64,000 bases of DNA, taken from contig JAIOIE010000018.1 in NCBI GenBank assembly GCA_019912665.1, forward strand, positions 222,590-286,589. The letters run 5' to 3'. The notes beneath the pieces were generated by a model that worked only from the letters and a program-made list of their open reading frames with translations, had not been told where the DNA came from and searched no databases. Positions within the stretch are counted from its first letter, which is position 1. Each line of letters starts with the position of its first letter. Source of the stretch: Deltaproteobacteria bacterium. Lineage in GTDB: Bacteria > Desulfobacterota > GWC2-55-46. Positions 7,213 through 16,007 of this stretch are shown piece by piece. Both the position numbers and the translations under genes were made by a program.

Positions 7213-8700
7213 TCAGCGGCAATTGGAGCTTGCGGCAAGACACTCCTCTCCAAGTATTGAGTCAAGCACGTCCTTTGCGGAATACGAGGGCTTGCCGACC
7301 TTTTCAAGGACCTCCTTTACGAGGGAGAAGTCCTTGCCGGCCGTCACAAGCGGTTTCTCGACATACCCTGAGGCCCTCCTCTGCGGGAGGCCGATATTGG
7401 CCATAAGCCCGTTACAGAGGCACTTACAGCCTTCGGTATCCTCTATTCTCCCGCCCTTACGGACGTACTCATGGACCGGCTCAGCCGGGCAGCGATAGCC
7501 CAGGGAGCCGTCGTCCTTCTTATAGACGTGCCTGAGGTATCCGAGGTCGCAGACCCTTTCCCTTGCCTCGAAGACGTCCTCCTCGGAGTGCGAGCCTGAA
7601 AGGGCTGCCACCTTGAACGGAAAGCCGGTCGGAGATGCCTTGGGGTCGGTAAAGACGCGGACCTTGCCCGTGGATACGGCCGAGAGCACTTCACCACGGA
7701 TCTCGTCGGTGAGGCCGGACTCCGCCGAGAATGCGAACGGGGTTCCGGCCTGGATGCCGCTTGCGCCGAGCGAGAGGGCCTCCTTGAGCCTCAGTGAGCC
7801 GCCGTACGCGCCAGCGAGCCAGAAAGGCACACCGAGGGCTTTTATGCTGTCGAGGTCGACATCGTCCTTGGGGCCGTAGACCGGCTCTCCGCTCTCGTCA
7901 AGCCTCAATGCGCCCCTGGGAAGCGCGTTGTGTCCGCCTGCCGAGGCCCCCTCGATAACGAGCCCGTCCACCCGGCCCGTGCCCTTCTTAACGAGGGTCT
8001 GGGCCAGCACTGTAGAGGCGATTATCGCGAAGAAAGCGGGACGCTTCAATGCGGGGAGCCCGGCCCCTTCGGCGAACTCCCGCGGACTGAACGTTATCCT
8101 GAAGTCATCGTCCTTGTCAGCGCCGAGCACGTTGAGCTTAAGGGAGGCGTCCCTGTTCGCCGCGAAGCTGTCGAGGATGCCGGGTATCTCCCTGGGGATG
8201 CCCGCGCCTACCATGACATAATCCACCCCGGCAAGCATGGCCCCGTATATAGAGGCGAGCTGCGGAAGCTGTATCTTCTCGAGGTAATTTATCCCGACCC
8301 TGCCGGCGTGCCCCTCCTTCGCAAGATAGACCTCGACGAAGTTGGCGATAACTATAAGCTCCTGGTGGGCCCTGGAGAGTTCCGCCGAGCACATGGGCAC
8401 GGGCTTGAAGGGCTCGTCATCCTTCTTGCCGCCGGGTACGAAATACCTTTCAAGGACGCGAGCCGCCATGGCCGGGAAAGGGAATTGCCTGAGGGCGCGG
8501 AGCATATGGCCGCCAGGGTCTCCTGTCTGCAGCCTCCTGGCGAGTATCATGTCAAGGGCTGTGCCGGAGACTACCCCGAGCTGGCCCGCTTTTGAGACCG
8601 CCTTGGCAAGGGTCCAGGAGGATACTCCGGCGCCCATGCCTCCCTGTATTACGAGCGGACTGAAAAGGGCAGCTCCCTCTTTTAATTCGTGTATCTTCAT
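7213..8700 (-). CDS. nitronate monooxygenase / 2-nitropropane dioxygenase-like flavoprotein
   Basis: A 495-residue TIM-barrel flavoprotein. The N-terminus LVIQGGMGAGVSSWTLAKAV is the nitronate-monooxygenase/FabK signature, and VIEGASAGGHNALPRG plus LAGAYGGS and GASGIQAGTPFAFS are the FMN-phosphate and active-site loops. It is longer than FabK (~310 aa) and simple nitronate monooxygenases (~350). The extra C-terminal part has a Cys cluster (EGCKCLCNGLMANIGLPQ) that could bind metal or iron-sulfur. This longer form is common in anaerobes and is annotated only by homology. It may be an oxidoreductase of lipid or nitronate metabolism; the true substrate is unknown. It is transcribed alone, between lexA and mtgA. 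Confidence 0.78.
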   Translation of the reverse strand: MKIHELKEGAALFSPLVIQGGMGAGVSSWTLAKAVSKAGQLGVVSGTALDMILARRLQTGDPGGHMLRALRQFPFPAMAARVLERYFVPGGKKDDEPFKPVPMCSAELSRAHQELIVIANFVEVYLAKEGHAGRVGINYLEKIQLPQLASIYGAMLAGVDYVMVGAGIPREIPGILDSFAANRDASLKLNVLGADKDDDFRITFSPREFAEGAGLPALKRPAFFAIIASTVLAQTLVKKGTGRVDGLVIEGASAGGHNALPRGALRLDESGEPVYGPKDDVDLDSIKALGVPFWLAGAYGGSLRLKEALSLGASGIQAGTPFAFSAESGLTDEIRGEVLSAVSTGKVRVFTDPKASPTGFPFKVAALSGSHSEEDVFEARERVCDLGYLRHVYKKDDGSLGYRCPAEPVHEYVRKGGRIEDTEGCKCLCNGLMANIGLPQRRASGYVEKPLVTAGKDFSLVKEVLEKVGKPSYSAKDVLDSILGEECLAASSNCR

Positions 8701-8917
8701 AGTGTATTGTCCTAATTTGCTTGTGAAATGTGGCCTGCTTGGTTTACAACCTTTGCCGGGGTATTTCAGGGGAAATGGAGTCAGAGGGGATAAAGAGGGC
8801 GATTCCGCAAGCTGAGTCCAGACCTGAACCTTTTACCGCGCACATTCTAACCTATTTGCCTTATCATTTGCAAACAAACTATTTCAGGCGCCAGATGACT
8901 TTAAGAAAGCCCTTTTT

Positions 8918-9802
8918 TCACTCAATTACCTGAATGCCGTCGGGCCTGTCGATTGTCTGCTGCTCCGGCCCTGGTTCGGGTCCCGGCGCGGCCGGGGCAG
9001 TTGCTTCATTTTCAAACTCCGCATCAGGCGGCATTCCTGCAGATCCTTCCTCTACAGGAACGGTATCCGGCTCGACCGCCTCTTCCGCTGGCCCGGGAAC
9101 AAGCTCCTCGAATTCCGGTACCACGAAGCCCCTTTTCACCATGATGTTGTATATGACATTGGCCCTTCTCTCCACGTAGCGCTGCGAACCGGAGGCGTTC
9201 AGCTTCCTCGGGTTCGGCAGCACGACCGCAAGACGGGCCGCCTCCATGGGGGTAAGCTCGGCGGCTGACTTTCCGAAGTGATGGCGGGAAGCGGCCTCCA
9301 CCCCGAATATGCCCTCGCCCCACTCTGCCACGTTCAGATAGAGCTCGAGTATGCGCCGCTTCTTGAGCGCCCTTTCGAGCCTCCAGGTGATTATCGCCTC
9401 CCTAATCTTCCGTATTGGGGATTTCGTGGGCTTCAAAAAGAGGTTCTTCGCGAGCTGCTGGCTTATGGTCGAGCCCCCGGCCCTGAATCTGCGGGCCTTC
9501 AAGTCTTTTTCGAGCGCCTTCTGCATGGCCTCGAAATCAAAGCCCTCATGGCTCCAGAACTTGTCGTCTTCCGCTATTATTACCGCCTTCACCATGTGAG
9601 GGGATATTCGCGAATAAGACACCCATTTGTGGCGGACCCTTATCTTCTTGCCCCTGGCCTTCCACTCGGCCTCCCTGTGCTCCATCATTGCGGTCTTCTT
9701 CGGGTTCTCCTTCTCAAGGCGGGAAACATCCGGGAAGAAGGCCAGGTAGAGCATGGAGAGCATGGGTATCGATATCAGGACGGCGTAGAGCGCCTTTTTC
9801 AC
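8918..9802 (-). CDS. mtgA: monofunctional peptidoglycan glycosyltransferase
   Basis: A 294-residue GT51 enzyme that polymerises lipid II into glycan strands. An N-terminal signal-anchor helix (ALYAVLISIPMLSMLYLAFF) places the catalytic domain in the periplasm. GT51 motifs are present: AVIIAEDDKFWSHEGFD with catalytic E78, GGSTISQQLAKNLFL (~109-123), RKIREAIITWRLE and LELYLNVAEWGEG. No transpeptidase domain follows. The last ~65 residues are a low-complexity acidic and Pro/Ala-rich tail (GPAEEAVEPDTVPVEEGSAG onward), longer than usual for MtgA and probably disordered. The gene is monocistronic on the minus strand. Confidence 0.93.
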   Translation of the reverse strand: MKKALYAVLISIPMLSMLYLAFFPDVSRLEKENPKKTAMMEHREAEWKARGKKIRVRHKWVSYSRISPHMVKAVIIAEDDKFWSHEGFDFEAMQKALEKDLKARRFRAGGSTISQQLAKNLFLKPTKSPIRKIREAIITWRLERALKKRRILELYLNVAEWGEGIFGVEAASRHHFGKSAAELTPMEAARLAVVLPNPRKLNASGSQRYVERRANVIYNIMVKRGFVVPEFEELVPGPAEEAVEPDTVPVEEGSAGMPPDAEFENEATAPAAPGPEPGPEQQTIDRPDGIQVIE

Positions 9803-9827
9803 CGGATGCCCTCTTTCAGCGGATTAT

Positions 9828-9861
9828 AAAAAAAGGCCCGCGCTCGCGCGGGCCTTTTTTT
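9828..9861 (-). terminator. terminator downstream of apgM
   Basis: GGCCCGCG, loop CTCG, CGCGGGCC (9835-9854), flanked by seven A and seven T residues. It ends the threonine operon on the minus strand and would also act on the plus strand. Confidence 0.88.
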
Positions 9862-9877
9862 CTCGTATGCCTTTATT

Positions 9878-11092
9878 TCAGGAGAGCGCCTTTTTCTCGG
9901 CCCTTCCGTAAAAGTCCTGGGCGAGCGCGCCGCAGTCCTCTATTACGAGGCCCGTTGCCGCCGCGTTCTTTTCCGAGAACTTAACGGGGCTCCCCTCGTC
10001 GCCGTCCCTGAAAAGGACAAAGGGGACCGGGTCCGAGGTGTGGGTCTTAAGAGCTATCGGCGTCGGGTGGTCCGGAAGGACCATGACCGCGAAAGGGCCT
10101 AAGCGGCGCGCGCCCTCCATCACCGGGCCGACTATCTTCGAGTCGAAGTCCTCTATGGCCTGGAGCTTGTGCCCGAGGTTCCCGTTATGGCCTGCCTCGT
10201 CCGGCGCCTCGATATGCACGCAGATGAAATCCCTCGTCTCAAGCGCCTTCAAGGCCGCATCGGCCTTGCCTTTGTAATTCGTGTCGATATATCCGGTAGC
10301 GCCCTCAACCTTTATCACTTCGAGCCCGGCGTATATGCCTATGCCCTTCATGAGGTCAACTGCGGATATTATCGCGCCGTTCACGCCGAACCTCTCCTTT
10401 AACGTGGGCATGGCAGGCGCGCTCCCCTGCCCCCAGAGCCAGATCGATGTCGCGGGCTTCTTGCCTTCCGCGACCCTTTTGGCGTTTACCGGATGATTCT
10501 TAAGCACATCCTGCGATAGATTCATGAGATTAATGAGCTTCTCGGCCCCCTCGCCTTTCGGGAGATGGGGCCCTATGGCCTTGTCGGAGATGTCGTGGGG
10601 GGGCACGGTCTTAAGGTCCTTCGAACCGCCGCTCCAGACCATTAGGTGCCTGTAGCCGGTGCCCGGATAGAACCTCACGCCCTCGCGCGAAAGGGCGCTA
10701 TCGAGGTCGAGCACCATATCCCTCGCCTCTTCGGTCGAGATGTGCCCGGCGCTGTAGTCGCCCATCACGGTCGAGCCGTCCTTTTCGATGAGGGTCACGA
10801 GGTTGCACCTGAACGCAATGTCCGAGGGGCCGAGCTTCACGCCAATGGAAGCGGCCTCAAGCGGCGCCCTGCCGGAGTAGTACTTCGCCGGGCTGTAGCC
10901 CAGGACGCTCAGGTTCGCGACGTCGCTCCCCGGCGAGAAGCCGCCGGGCACTGTCCTGAAGAGGCCGAACCTCCCCGCGCCTGCGAGCCTGTCCATGTTC
11001 GGGGTGTCAGCTGACTCGAGCGGGGTCTTTCCGCCGAGGCTTTCAATCGGGGCGTCGGCCATGCCGTCGCCTATGAGTATTATGTATTTCAT
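9878..11092 (-). CDS. apgM: cofactor-independent phosphoglycerate mutase family (archaeal type), possible homoserine kinase
   Basis: A 404-residue alkaline-phosphatase-superfamily enzyme of the archaeal-type phosphoglycerate mutase class. MKYIILIGDGMADAP carries the first metal Asp, GFSPGSDVANLSVLGY contains the probable nucleophilic Ser (~56), and HIEAPDEAGHNGNLG and VLPDHPTPIALKTHTSDPVP supply further metal ligands. It is the last gene of lipA-alaC-hom-thrC-apgM. That operon has homoserine dehydrogenase and threonine synthase but no GHMP-type thrB. Relatives of this enzyme in threonine operons have been proposed as alternative homoserine kinases, and the context fits that here. A glycolytic mutase role remains possible from sequence alone. 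Confidence 0.88.
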   Translation of the reverse strand: MKYIILIGDGMADAPIESLGGKTPLESADTPNMDRLAGAGRFGLFRTVPGGFSPGSDVANLSVLGYSPAKYYSGRAPLEAASIGVKLGPSDIAFRCNLVTLIEKDGSTVMGDYSAGHISTEEARDMVLDLDSALSREGVRFYPGTGYRHLMVWSGGSKDLKTVPPHDISDKAIGPHLPKGEGAEKLINLMNLSQDVLKNHPVNAKRVAEGKKPATSIWLWGQGSAPAMPTLKERFGVNGAIISAVDLMKGIGIYAGLEVIKVEGATGYIDTNYKGKADAALKALETRDFICVHIEAPDEAGHNGNLGHKLQAIEDFDSKIVGPVMEGARRLGPFAVMVLPDHPTPIALKTHTSDPVPFVLFRDGDEGSPVKFSEKNAAATGLVIEDCGALAQDFYGRAEKKALS

Positions 11093-11140
11093 TCAGTCAA
11101 CCTCTTAAATTAGCTGCTTGCTGAAAAACTCCGTTTTATT

Positions 11141-11272
11141 CAGGCTGCTCAAAAAGCTCCAGATGCGAGGCCCCCGTTGGAATAGGGGGGCGAGGAATAG
11201 GCGTACTTTTCGTGTACGCCGGAGTGTCAAGCGACGAAGACAACGACGCAGATGGACTTTTTCAGCAGCCTG
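11141..11272. repeat. 132-bp inverted-repeat intergenic element
   Basis: The ends are CAGGCTGCTCAAAAAGC and, read in reverse complement, CAGGCTGCTGAAAAAGTC, giving terminal inverted repeats of about 17 bp with one or two mismatches. Both sides continue with a related CAGATG/CATCTG block. An inner hairpin, GGCGTAC with GTACGCC (~11200-11220), marks the centre. The overall design resembles intergenic MITE/REP-like repeats I recall from deltaproteobacterial genomes. It sits between thrC and apgM inside one operon and encodes no protein. Confidence 0.7.
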
Positions 11273-11284
11273 TTAGTCCTCTTT

Positions 11285-12355
11285 TCAGAAGCCCATCGCC
11301 TTAAGTATCTTCGCGGTCTCGGCAGCCACCTTAAGCGGCTTCTCCGAGGACTTGAGCGCGATGTCCGGGTCTTTCAAGCCGTGCCCGGTGAGCGTGCAGA
11401 CGACAGTGTCGCCGTCATTCAGGACGCCTTCCTTCTTGAGCTTCAGCGCCCCCGCGAGGCTCGCCGCGGACGCGGGTTCGCAGAATATGCCTTCGCGCGA
11501 GGCGAGGAGCTTGTAGGCATCGAGTATCTCGGCATCGCTTACGGCCTCTATCACGCCGCCGCTCTCGTCCCTGGCCTTAACGGCCGAGTCCCAGCTTGCC
11601 GGGTTCCCTATCTTTATCGCCGTCGCGATGGTCTCGGGCTTCTCGACGGGGCGGCCCAGCACTATCGGGGACGCGCCCTCGGCCTGGAAGCCCATCATCT
11701 TCGGAAGGTTCGATATTATGCCTTCGTTATAGTACTGCTTGTAGCCCTTCCAGTAGGCCGTTATGTTCCCGGCGTTCCCGACCGGGAGAAAGTGATATGT
11801 AGGCGCGTACCCCAGATGCTCGCATACCTCGAAGGCGCCGGTCTTCTGCCCCTCTATCCTGAAGGGGTTTATTGAGTTTACCATCTTTACCGGGTAGCCC
11901 CCGGTTATCTCCTTCACTATCTCCAGCGCGTCATCGAAGCTCCCCTTTATCTGGAGCACGAGCGCCCCGTGCATGATGGCCTGCGAGAGTTTCCCCATGG
12001 CTATCGACCCGTCCGGCACGAGGACGAACGCCTTCATCCCGGCCTTCGAGGCATACGCGGCTGCCGAAGCCGAGGTGTTCCCGGTCGAGGCGCAGATTAT
12101 GGCCTCGGCCCCCTCCTCCCTGGCCTTGGATACCGCCATTGTCATGCCGCGGTCCTTGAATGAGCCAGTGGGGTTGAGGCCCTCGTACTTAAGTAGTAGC
12201 CTCAGGTCCCCGAATATGTCCTTCAGGTTCACGCTCTCGACAAGAGGCGTATTTCCTTCAAGAAGCGTCGTTATCGAGCTGTCGCCGACCTCCGGAAGGA
12301 AGTCCCTGAACTCCCTTATTATGCCGCCCCAAAGGCCTTTCCTAGTTAGCTGCAC
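11285..12355 (-). CDS. thrC: threonine synthase
   Basis: A 356-residue PLP enzyme (fold type II) converting O-phosphohomoserine to threonine. The PLP lysine lies in NPTGSFKDRG (K67), the phosphate-binding loop is STGNTSASAAAY, and FLPVGNAGNITAYWKGY completes the site. This is the shorter threonine synthase class seen in many bacteria and archaea. The start is a GTG at 12355, preceded by GAGGAG, and the frame overlaps the end of hom by 14 bp, so the two are co-translated. A 192-bp gap holding the inverted-repeat element separates it from apgM. Confidence 0.94.
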   Translation of the reverse strand: MQLTRKGLWGGIIREFRDFLPEVGDSSITTLLEGNTPLVESVNLKDIFGDLRLLLKYEGLNPTGSFKDRGMTMAVSKAREEGAEAIICASTGNTSASAAAYASKAGMKAFVLVPDGSIAMGKLSQAIMHGALVLQIKGSFDDALEIVKEITGGYPVKMVNSINPFRIEGQKTGAFEVCEHLGYAPTYHFLPVGNAGNITAYWKGYKQYYNEGIISNLPKMMGFQAEGASPIVLGRPVEKPETIATAIKIGNPASWDSAVKARDESGGVIEAVSDAEILDAYKLLASREGIFCEPASAASLAGALKLKKEGVLNDGDTVVCTLTGHGLKDPDIALKSSEKPLKVAAETAKILKAMGF

Positions 12356-13712
12356 CCAGGTTCTCCTCTATCCTTATGTAGACTATCTTGTCGTGTATTA
12401 TGTCCATCTTGGATATTTCCGCGACCGCGGCGCGTAGCTCCCTCTCAAGGGCGTTATGCGTAAGCACAACGAGCGGGACCGCGCCGCCCACCTTCCTGTC
12501 CCTCTGTATGACAGAAGATATGCTTATATTGTGGCTTCCGAGGACGCCGGATATCTTTGAGAGGACTCCCGGTTTGTCCATTGCCAGAAAGCGTATGTAA
12601 TAGGGCATCTCGACCGACTCGGTCTCGCGTATTGCAACGGGCCTCGCCTCCTCATCCGGGCACGAAAGCGGAGGGACGCGCCGGACGGCGCCGGTAGAGA
12701 TGTTCCTCGCGATGTCCATGAGGTCCGCCACGACCGCGCTCGCGGTCGGCATCATGCCAGCGCCCATGCCGTATAGGAGGACCGACCCCACGGCGTTACC
12801 CTTGAGGTATATGCCGTTATAGGCGCCGTCGATTGTCGCGAGCGGGTGCTGGGCGGGTATCATCGTGGGATGCACCCTGGCTTCCACCTTGCCTTCCGCG
12901 GATTTCGTTATGGCCAGGAGCTTTATCCTGTAGCCGAACTCCTTTGCGAACTTTATATCGAGCTGGCTTATGCTCGTAATTCCCTCGGTATAGATGTCCT
13001 CGAGCCTTATATGCGTGCCGTAGGCTAAGTTAATGAGTATCGCGAGCTTGTGGGCGGTATCTATACCCTCGACGTCATAGGTGGGGTCCGCTTCGGCATA
13101 GCCCTTCTCCTGGGCCCTTCTCAAGACGTCCTCGAATTTCCCGCCCTCGTTCGTCATCTTGGAGAGGATGTAGTTCGCGGTGCCGTTTATTATGCCGTAG
13201 ATGGACTCTACCCTGTTGGCGGCGAGCCCTTCGCGGAGCGCCTTTATGACCGGGATGCCGCCCCCGACACTCGCCTCGAAGCCGATGTCGACGCCCTTCT
13301 CGGCGGCCTTCCCGAATATCTCTTCCCCGTGGGTCGAAAGGAGGGCCTTATTGGCGGTCACGACGTGCTTGCCCCGCTCGAAGGCCTCGAGTATGAAATC
13401 CTTTGCTATCCCGGTGCCGCCGACAAGCTCTATGACGATTGAAATATCAGGGTCGTTTATTATATCCCTCGCGTCGGCTGTGAGGACCCCATCGGCGAGC
13501 CTGACTCCCCTGTCCCTCGTTAAGTCCCTGTCGGCCACCCTCTTAAGCACGAGCTCGCAGCCGAGCTTCGCGGCTATTATATCGGCGTTCTCCTTTAATA
13601 CCCTGACGACGCCCGTGCCCACAGTGCCGAAACCTATGAGCCCGACGTTTATGCTTTTGGCCCTCGCCACGGAGGCTCCGGAAAGATTCTCTCTCGACGC
13701 GGTCTTCGTCAT
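12342..13712 (-). CDS. hom: homoserine dehydrogenase with ACT domain
   Basis: A 456-residue enzyme reducing aspartate semialdehyde to homoserine. An NAD(P)-binding motif, [13 protein letters not shown], follows a short leader; the catalytic region includes [19 protein letters not shown]. The last ~80 residues form an ACT domain ([19 protein letters not shown] to [12 protein letters not shown]), implying feedback control, normally by threonine. The start chosen is the ATG at 13712. It overlaps the upstream aminotransferase stop (ATGA), and more upstream in-frame codons only translate the aminotransferase gene out of frame. Aspartokinase is not in this window. Confidence 0.95.
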   Translation of the reverse strand: MTKTASRENLSGASVARAKSINVGLIGFGTVGTGVVRVLKENADIIAAKLGCELVLKRVADRDLTRDRGVRLADGVLTADARDIINDPDISIVIELVGGTGIAKDFILEAFERGKHVVTANKALLSTHGEEIFGKAAEKGVDIGFEASVGGGIPVIKALREGLAANRVESIYGIINGTANYILSKMTNEGGKFEDVLRRAQEKGYAEADPTYDVEGIDTAHKLAILINLAYGTHIRLEDIYTEGITSISQLDIKFAKEFGYRIKLLAITKSAEGKVEARVHPTMIPAQHPLATIDGAYNGIYLKGNAVGSVLLYGMGAGMMPTASAVVADLMDIARNISTGAVRRVPPLSCPDEEARPVAIRETESVEMPYYIRFLAMDKPGVLSKISGVLGSHNISISSVIQRDRKVGGAVPLVVLTHNALERELRAAVAEISKMDIIHDKIVYIRIEENLGAAN

Positions 13713-14899
13713 ACGGCCTCTTTTGCCGAGCCCTCCAGGGCCTTCTTTATGCACTTGGCCGCCTGGCGTATCCTGTGCTCGTTCTCGACGAGCGCGAGCC
13801 TTACGTAATCGTCGCCGTACTCGCCGAAGCCAACACCAGGCGATACGGCCACCTTGGCCTTTTTCAGGAGGAACTTCGAGAACTCGAGGGACTTCATTGA
13901 GCTGAACGGCTCTGGTATCTTCGCCCAAACGAACATGCTGGCCTTGGGCTTCTCTATCTCCCAGCCGGCCTTCCCGAAGCTCTCTATAAGCGCGTTCCTC
14001 CTTGATTCGTAAGTGCTGCACATCTCGGTCACGCAGTCCTGCGGGCCGTTAAGGGCTATTATTCCGGCTATCTGTATGGGCTGGAACATCCCGTAATCGA
14101 GGTAGCTCTTTATTCTCGTGAGCGCCCCGACGAGCTTCCTGTTGCCGACCGCAAAACCCACCCTCCATCCTGGCATGTTGTAGCTCTTGGAGAGGGTGAA
14201 GAACTCCACTCCCACGTCCTTGGCGCCAGGCACCTCCAAAAAGCTCGGTGCCTTGTAGCCGTCGAAGACTATATCGGCGTAGGCCAGGTCGTGCACGACC
14301 AGGAGGTCGTTCTCCTTTGCGAAGTCCACGACCTTGACGAAGAACTCCCTTTCGACCACAAGGGTAGTGGGGTTGTGAGGGTAGTTTATTATGAGCATCT
14401 TCGGCTTGGGCCAGGTCTGCTTCACGGCCTTCTGGAGCTCGTCAAAGAAGTCCACTCCAGGGAGGAGCGGTATGCTCCTTAAGTCCCCGCCTGCGATGAC
14501 GACCGAATAGGCGTGTATGGGGTATGTCGGGTTAGGGACGAAAACGACGTCTCCCGGGCCTATGACCGCGAGCGCAAGGTGGGCGATGCCCTCCTTGGAG
14601 CCGATGGTGGCGACCGCCTCGGTCTCGGGGTCGATCTCGACGTTATAGCGCCTCTTGTACCAGTCGGCTATGGCGAGCCTCAATTTGTATATGCCCCTCG
14701 AAGCCGAGTACCTGTGGTTTCTCGGGTTGTGGGCCGCCTCTATGAGCTTGTCGACTATGTGCCTGGGCGTGGGCTGGTCCGGGTTGCCCATCCCGAAGTC
14801 GATTATGTCCTCGCCTCTCTTACGGGCCTCTACCTTGAGCTCCGTCACGATGTTGAATACATATGGCGGAAGCCTTTTTATCCTGTGGAACTCTTCCAT
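13709..14899 (-). CDS. alaC: alanine-type aminotransferase (AlaC family)
   Basis: A 396-residue fold-type I aminotransferase. Motifs include [44 protein letters not shown] and the PLP lysine in [11 protein letters not shown] (K238). These are typical of the AlaC (YfdZ) branch that makes alanine from pyruvate and glutamate; related proteins can act on other amino or keto acids, including LL-diaminopimelate precursors. It is encoded 38 bp after lipA and overlaps hom by 4 bp, so it belongs to the aspartate-family amino-acid operon. The exact substrate is less certain than the family. Confidence 0.85.
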   Translation of the reverse strand: MEEFHRIKRLPPYVFNIVTELKVEARKRGEDIIDFGMGNPDQPTPRHIVDKLIEAAHNPRNHRYSASRGIYKLRLAIADWYKRRYNVEIDPETEAVATIGSKEGIAHLALAVIGPGDVVFVPNPTYPIHAYSVVIAGGDLRSIPLLPGVDFFDELQKAVKQTWPKPKMLIINYPHNPTTLVVEREFFVKVVDFAKENDLLVVHDLAYADIVFDGYKAPSFLEVPGAKDVGVEFFTLSKSYNMPGWRVGFAVGNRKLVGALTRIKSYLDYGMFQPIQIAGIIALNGPQDCVTEMCSTYESRRNALIESFGKAGWEIEKPKASMFVWAKIPEPFSSMKSLEFSKFLLKKAKVAVSPGVGFGEYGDDYVRLALVENEHRIRQAAKCIKKALEGSAKEAV

Positions 14900-14937
14900 C
14901 TCCGGCGCACCTTTCGAACTTCTATCTGACAGGCTGA

Positions 14938-15819
14938 TTATGGTTCTGCTTTTTTCTGCAATTGTTCAAAGCCTATTTCTCCCAGTAGCCTCTCCGCATT
15001 ATAGGAGCTTCTCACGAACGGCCCGGAATAGACGTGTCTTATCCCTATGCTCTTTCCGAAATCCTCGTATTCCTTGAATTTTTCAGGCTCGATGTATTCC
15101 TCTACCTCGAGGCTATTCCTGGTCGGGCGGAGGTACTGCCCTATGGTGACCGCGTCGCACCCGGCGGATTTTAAATCCTTTAATAAGGCCCTTACTTCTT
15201 CCGGGGTCTCGCCCAGGCCGACCATGATGCCGGATTTCACCACTATTCCCGGGCGTTTCGCTTCCCGGAGCACCTTAAGGGAACGCTCGTACCCGGCCTC
15301 TGGCCTTACCTTCGGGTAAAGCGAGGGGACGGTCTCGAGGTTGTGATTGAAGATATCCGGGCGGGCTTCGAGGACCGTCTCAAGCGCCTCCATGTCCCCC
15401 TTGAAATCAGGGGTCAGGACCTCCACTAAAATGCCGGAAATGTTATCCTTAACAGCCTTGATTGTCAAGGCAAATTGCCCCGCTCCGCCGTCTTCGAGGT
15501 CGTCCCTGGTGACAGACGTTATCACCACGTGCTTAAGGCCGAGTTCCCTCGCGGTAAGGGCGATATTGGCCGGCTCATCCGGGTCCACCTGAACGGGCCT
15601 TGCGCCCTTATCGACCGAGCAGAATCCGCAGTGCCTGGTGCAGACGTCCCCCAGGATCATGAACGTTGCCGTCGGTTTTGTGAAGCATTCCCCGATATTA
15701 GGACACCTTGCCGACTCGCAGACCGTGTGGAGGTTCCTCTTCCGGAGTATGGATTTTACCTCGTGAAGCCTTGTGAGCGGGCCAATTGGCTTCTTTGTCC
15801 AGGGCGGAAGGCGTTTCAT
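14938..15819 (-). CDS. lipA: lipoyl synthase
   Basis: A 293-residue radical SAM enzyme inserting two sulfurs into protein-bound octanoyl groups. The auxiliary cluster motif [12 protein letters not shown] (C34, C39, C45), the radical SAM motif CTRHCGFC (C60, C64, C67) and the C-terminal RSSYNAERL serine motif are all present. The start at 15819 ([13 protein letters not shown]) matches the family N-terminus. An in-frame ATG at 15873 would add 18 unconserved residues, and neither has a strong ribosome-binding site. It heads the lipA-alaC-hom-thrC-apgM run. No lipB is nearby. Confidence 0.94.
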   Translation of the reverse strand: MKRLPPWTKKPIGPLTRLHEVKSILRKRNLHTVCESARCPNIGECFTKPTATFMILGDVCTRHCGFCSVDKGARPVQVDPDEPANIALTARELGLKHVVITSVTRDDLEDGGAGQFALTIKAVKDNISGILVEVLTPDFKGDMEALETVLEARPDIFNHNLETVPSLYPKVRPEAGYERSLKVLREAKRPGIVVKSGIMVGLGETPEEVRALLKDLKSAGCDAVTIGQYLRPTRNSLEVEEYIEPEKFKEYEDFGKSIGIRHVYSGPFVRSSYNAERLLGEIGFEQLQKKAEP

Positions 15820-15938
15820 GCCTGTAGAATAACATGACGGCCCTTGTTCCGCAATGAGGAACGCCTGAGGCATGTCCTATGCCCTGATGAGGATCATCGT
15901 TTTTTGAATGGATTTGGCCGTATTTCCATGCTATTGCA

Positions 15939-15971
15939 AAAAGGGGTTCCAGCAATGCTGGAACCCCTTTT
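15939..15971 (-). terminator. strong terminator after the beta-propeller gene
   Basis: AAAAGGGGTTCCAGC, loop AAT, GCTGGAACCCCTTTT: a perfect 15-bp stem 37 bp beyond the stop of the large minus-strand gene. Confidence 0.88.
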
Positions 15972-16007
15972 CAAAGAGGAAGCTCAGGCCTTTACGCCTA
16001 AATCATT

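Noticed and set aside
13713..14021. N-terminal extension of homoserine dehydrogenase
   Set aside because: It overlaps the aminotransferase gene out of frame. The ATG at 13712 gives the family N-terminus and an ATGA overlap.
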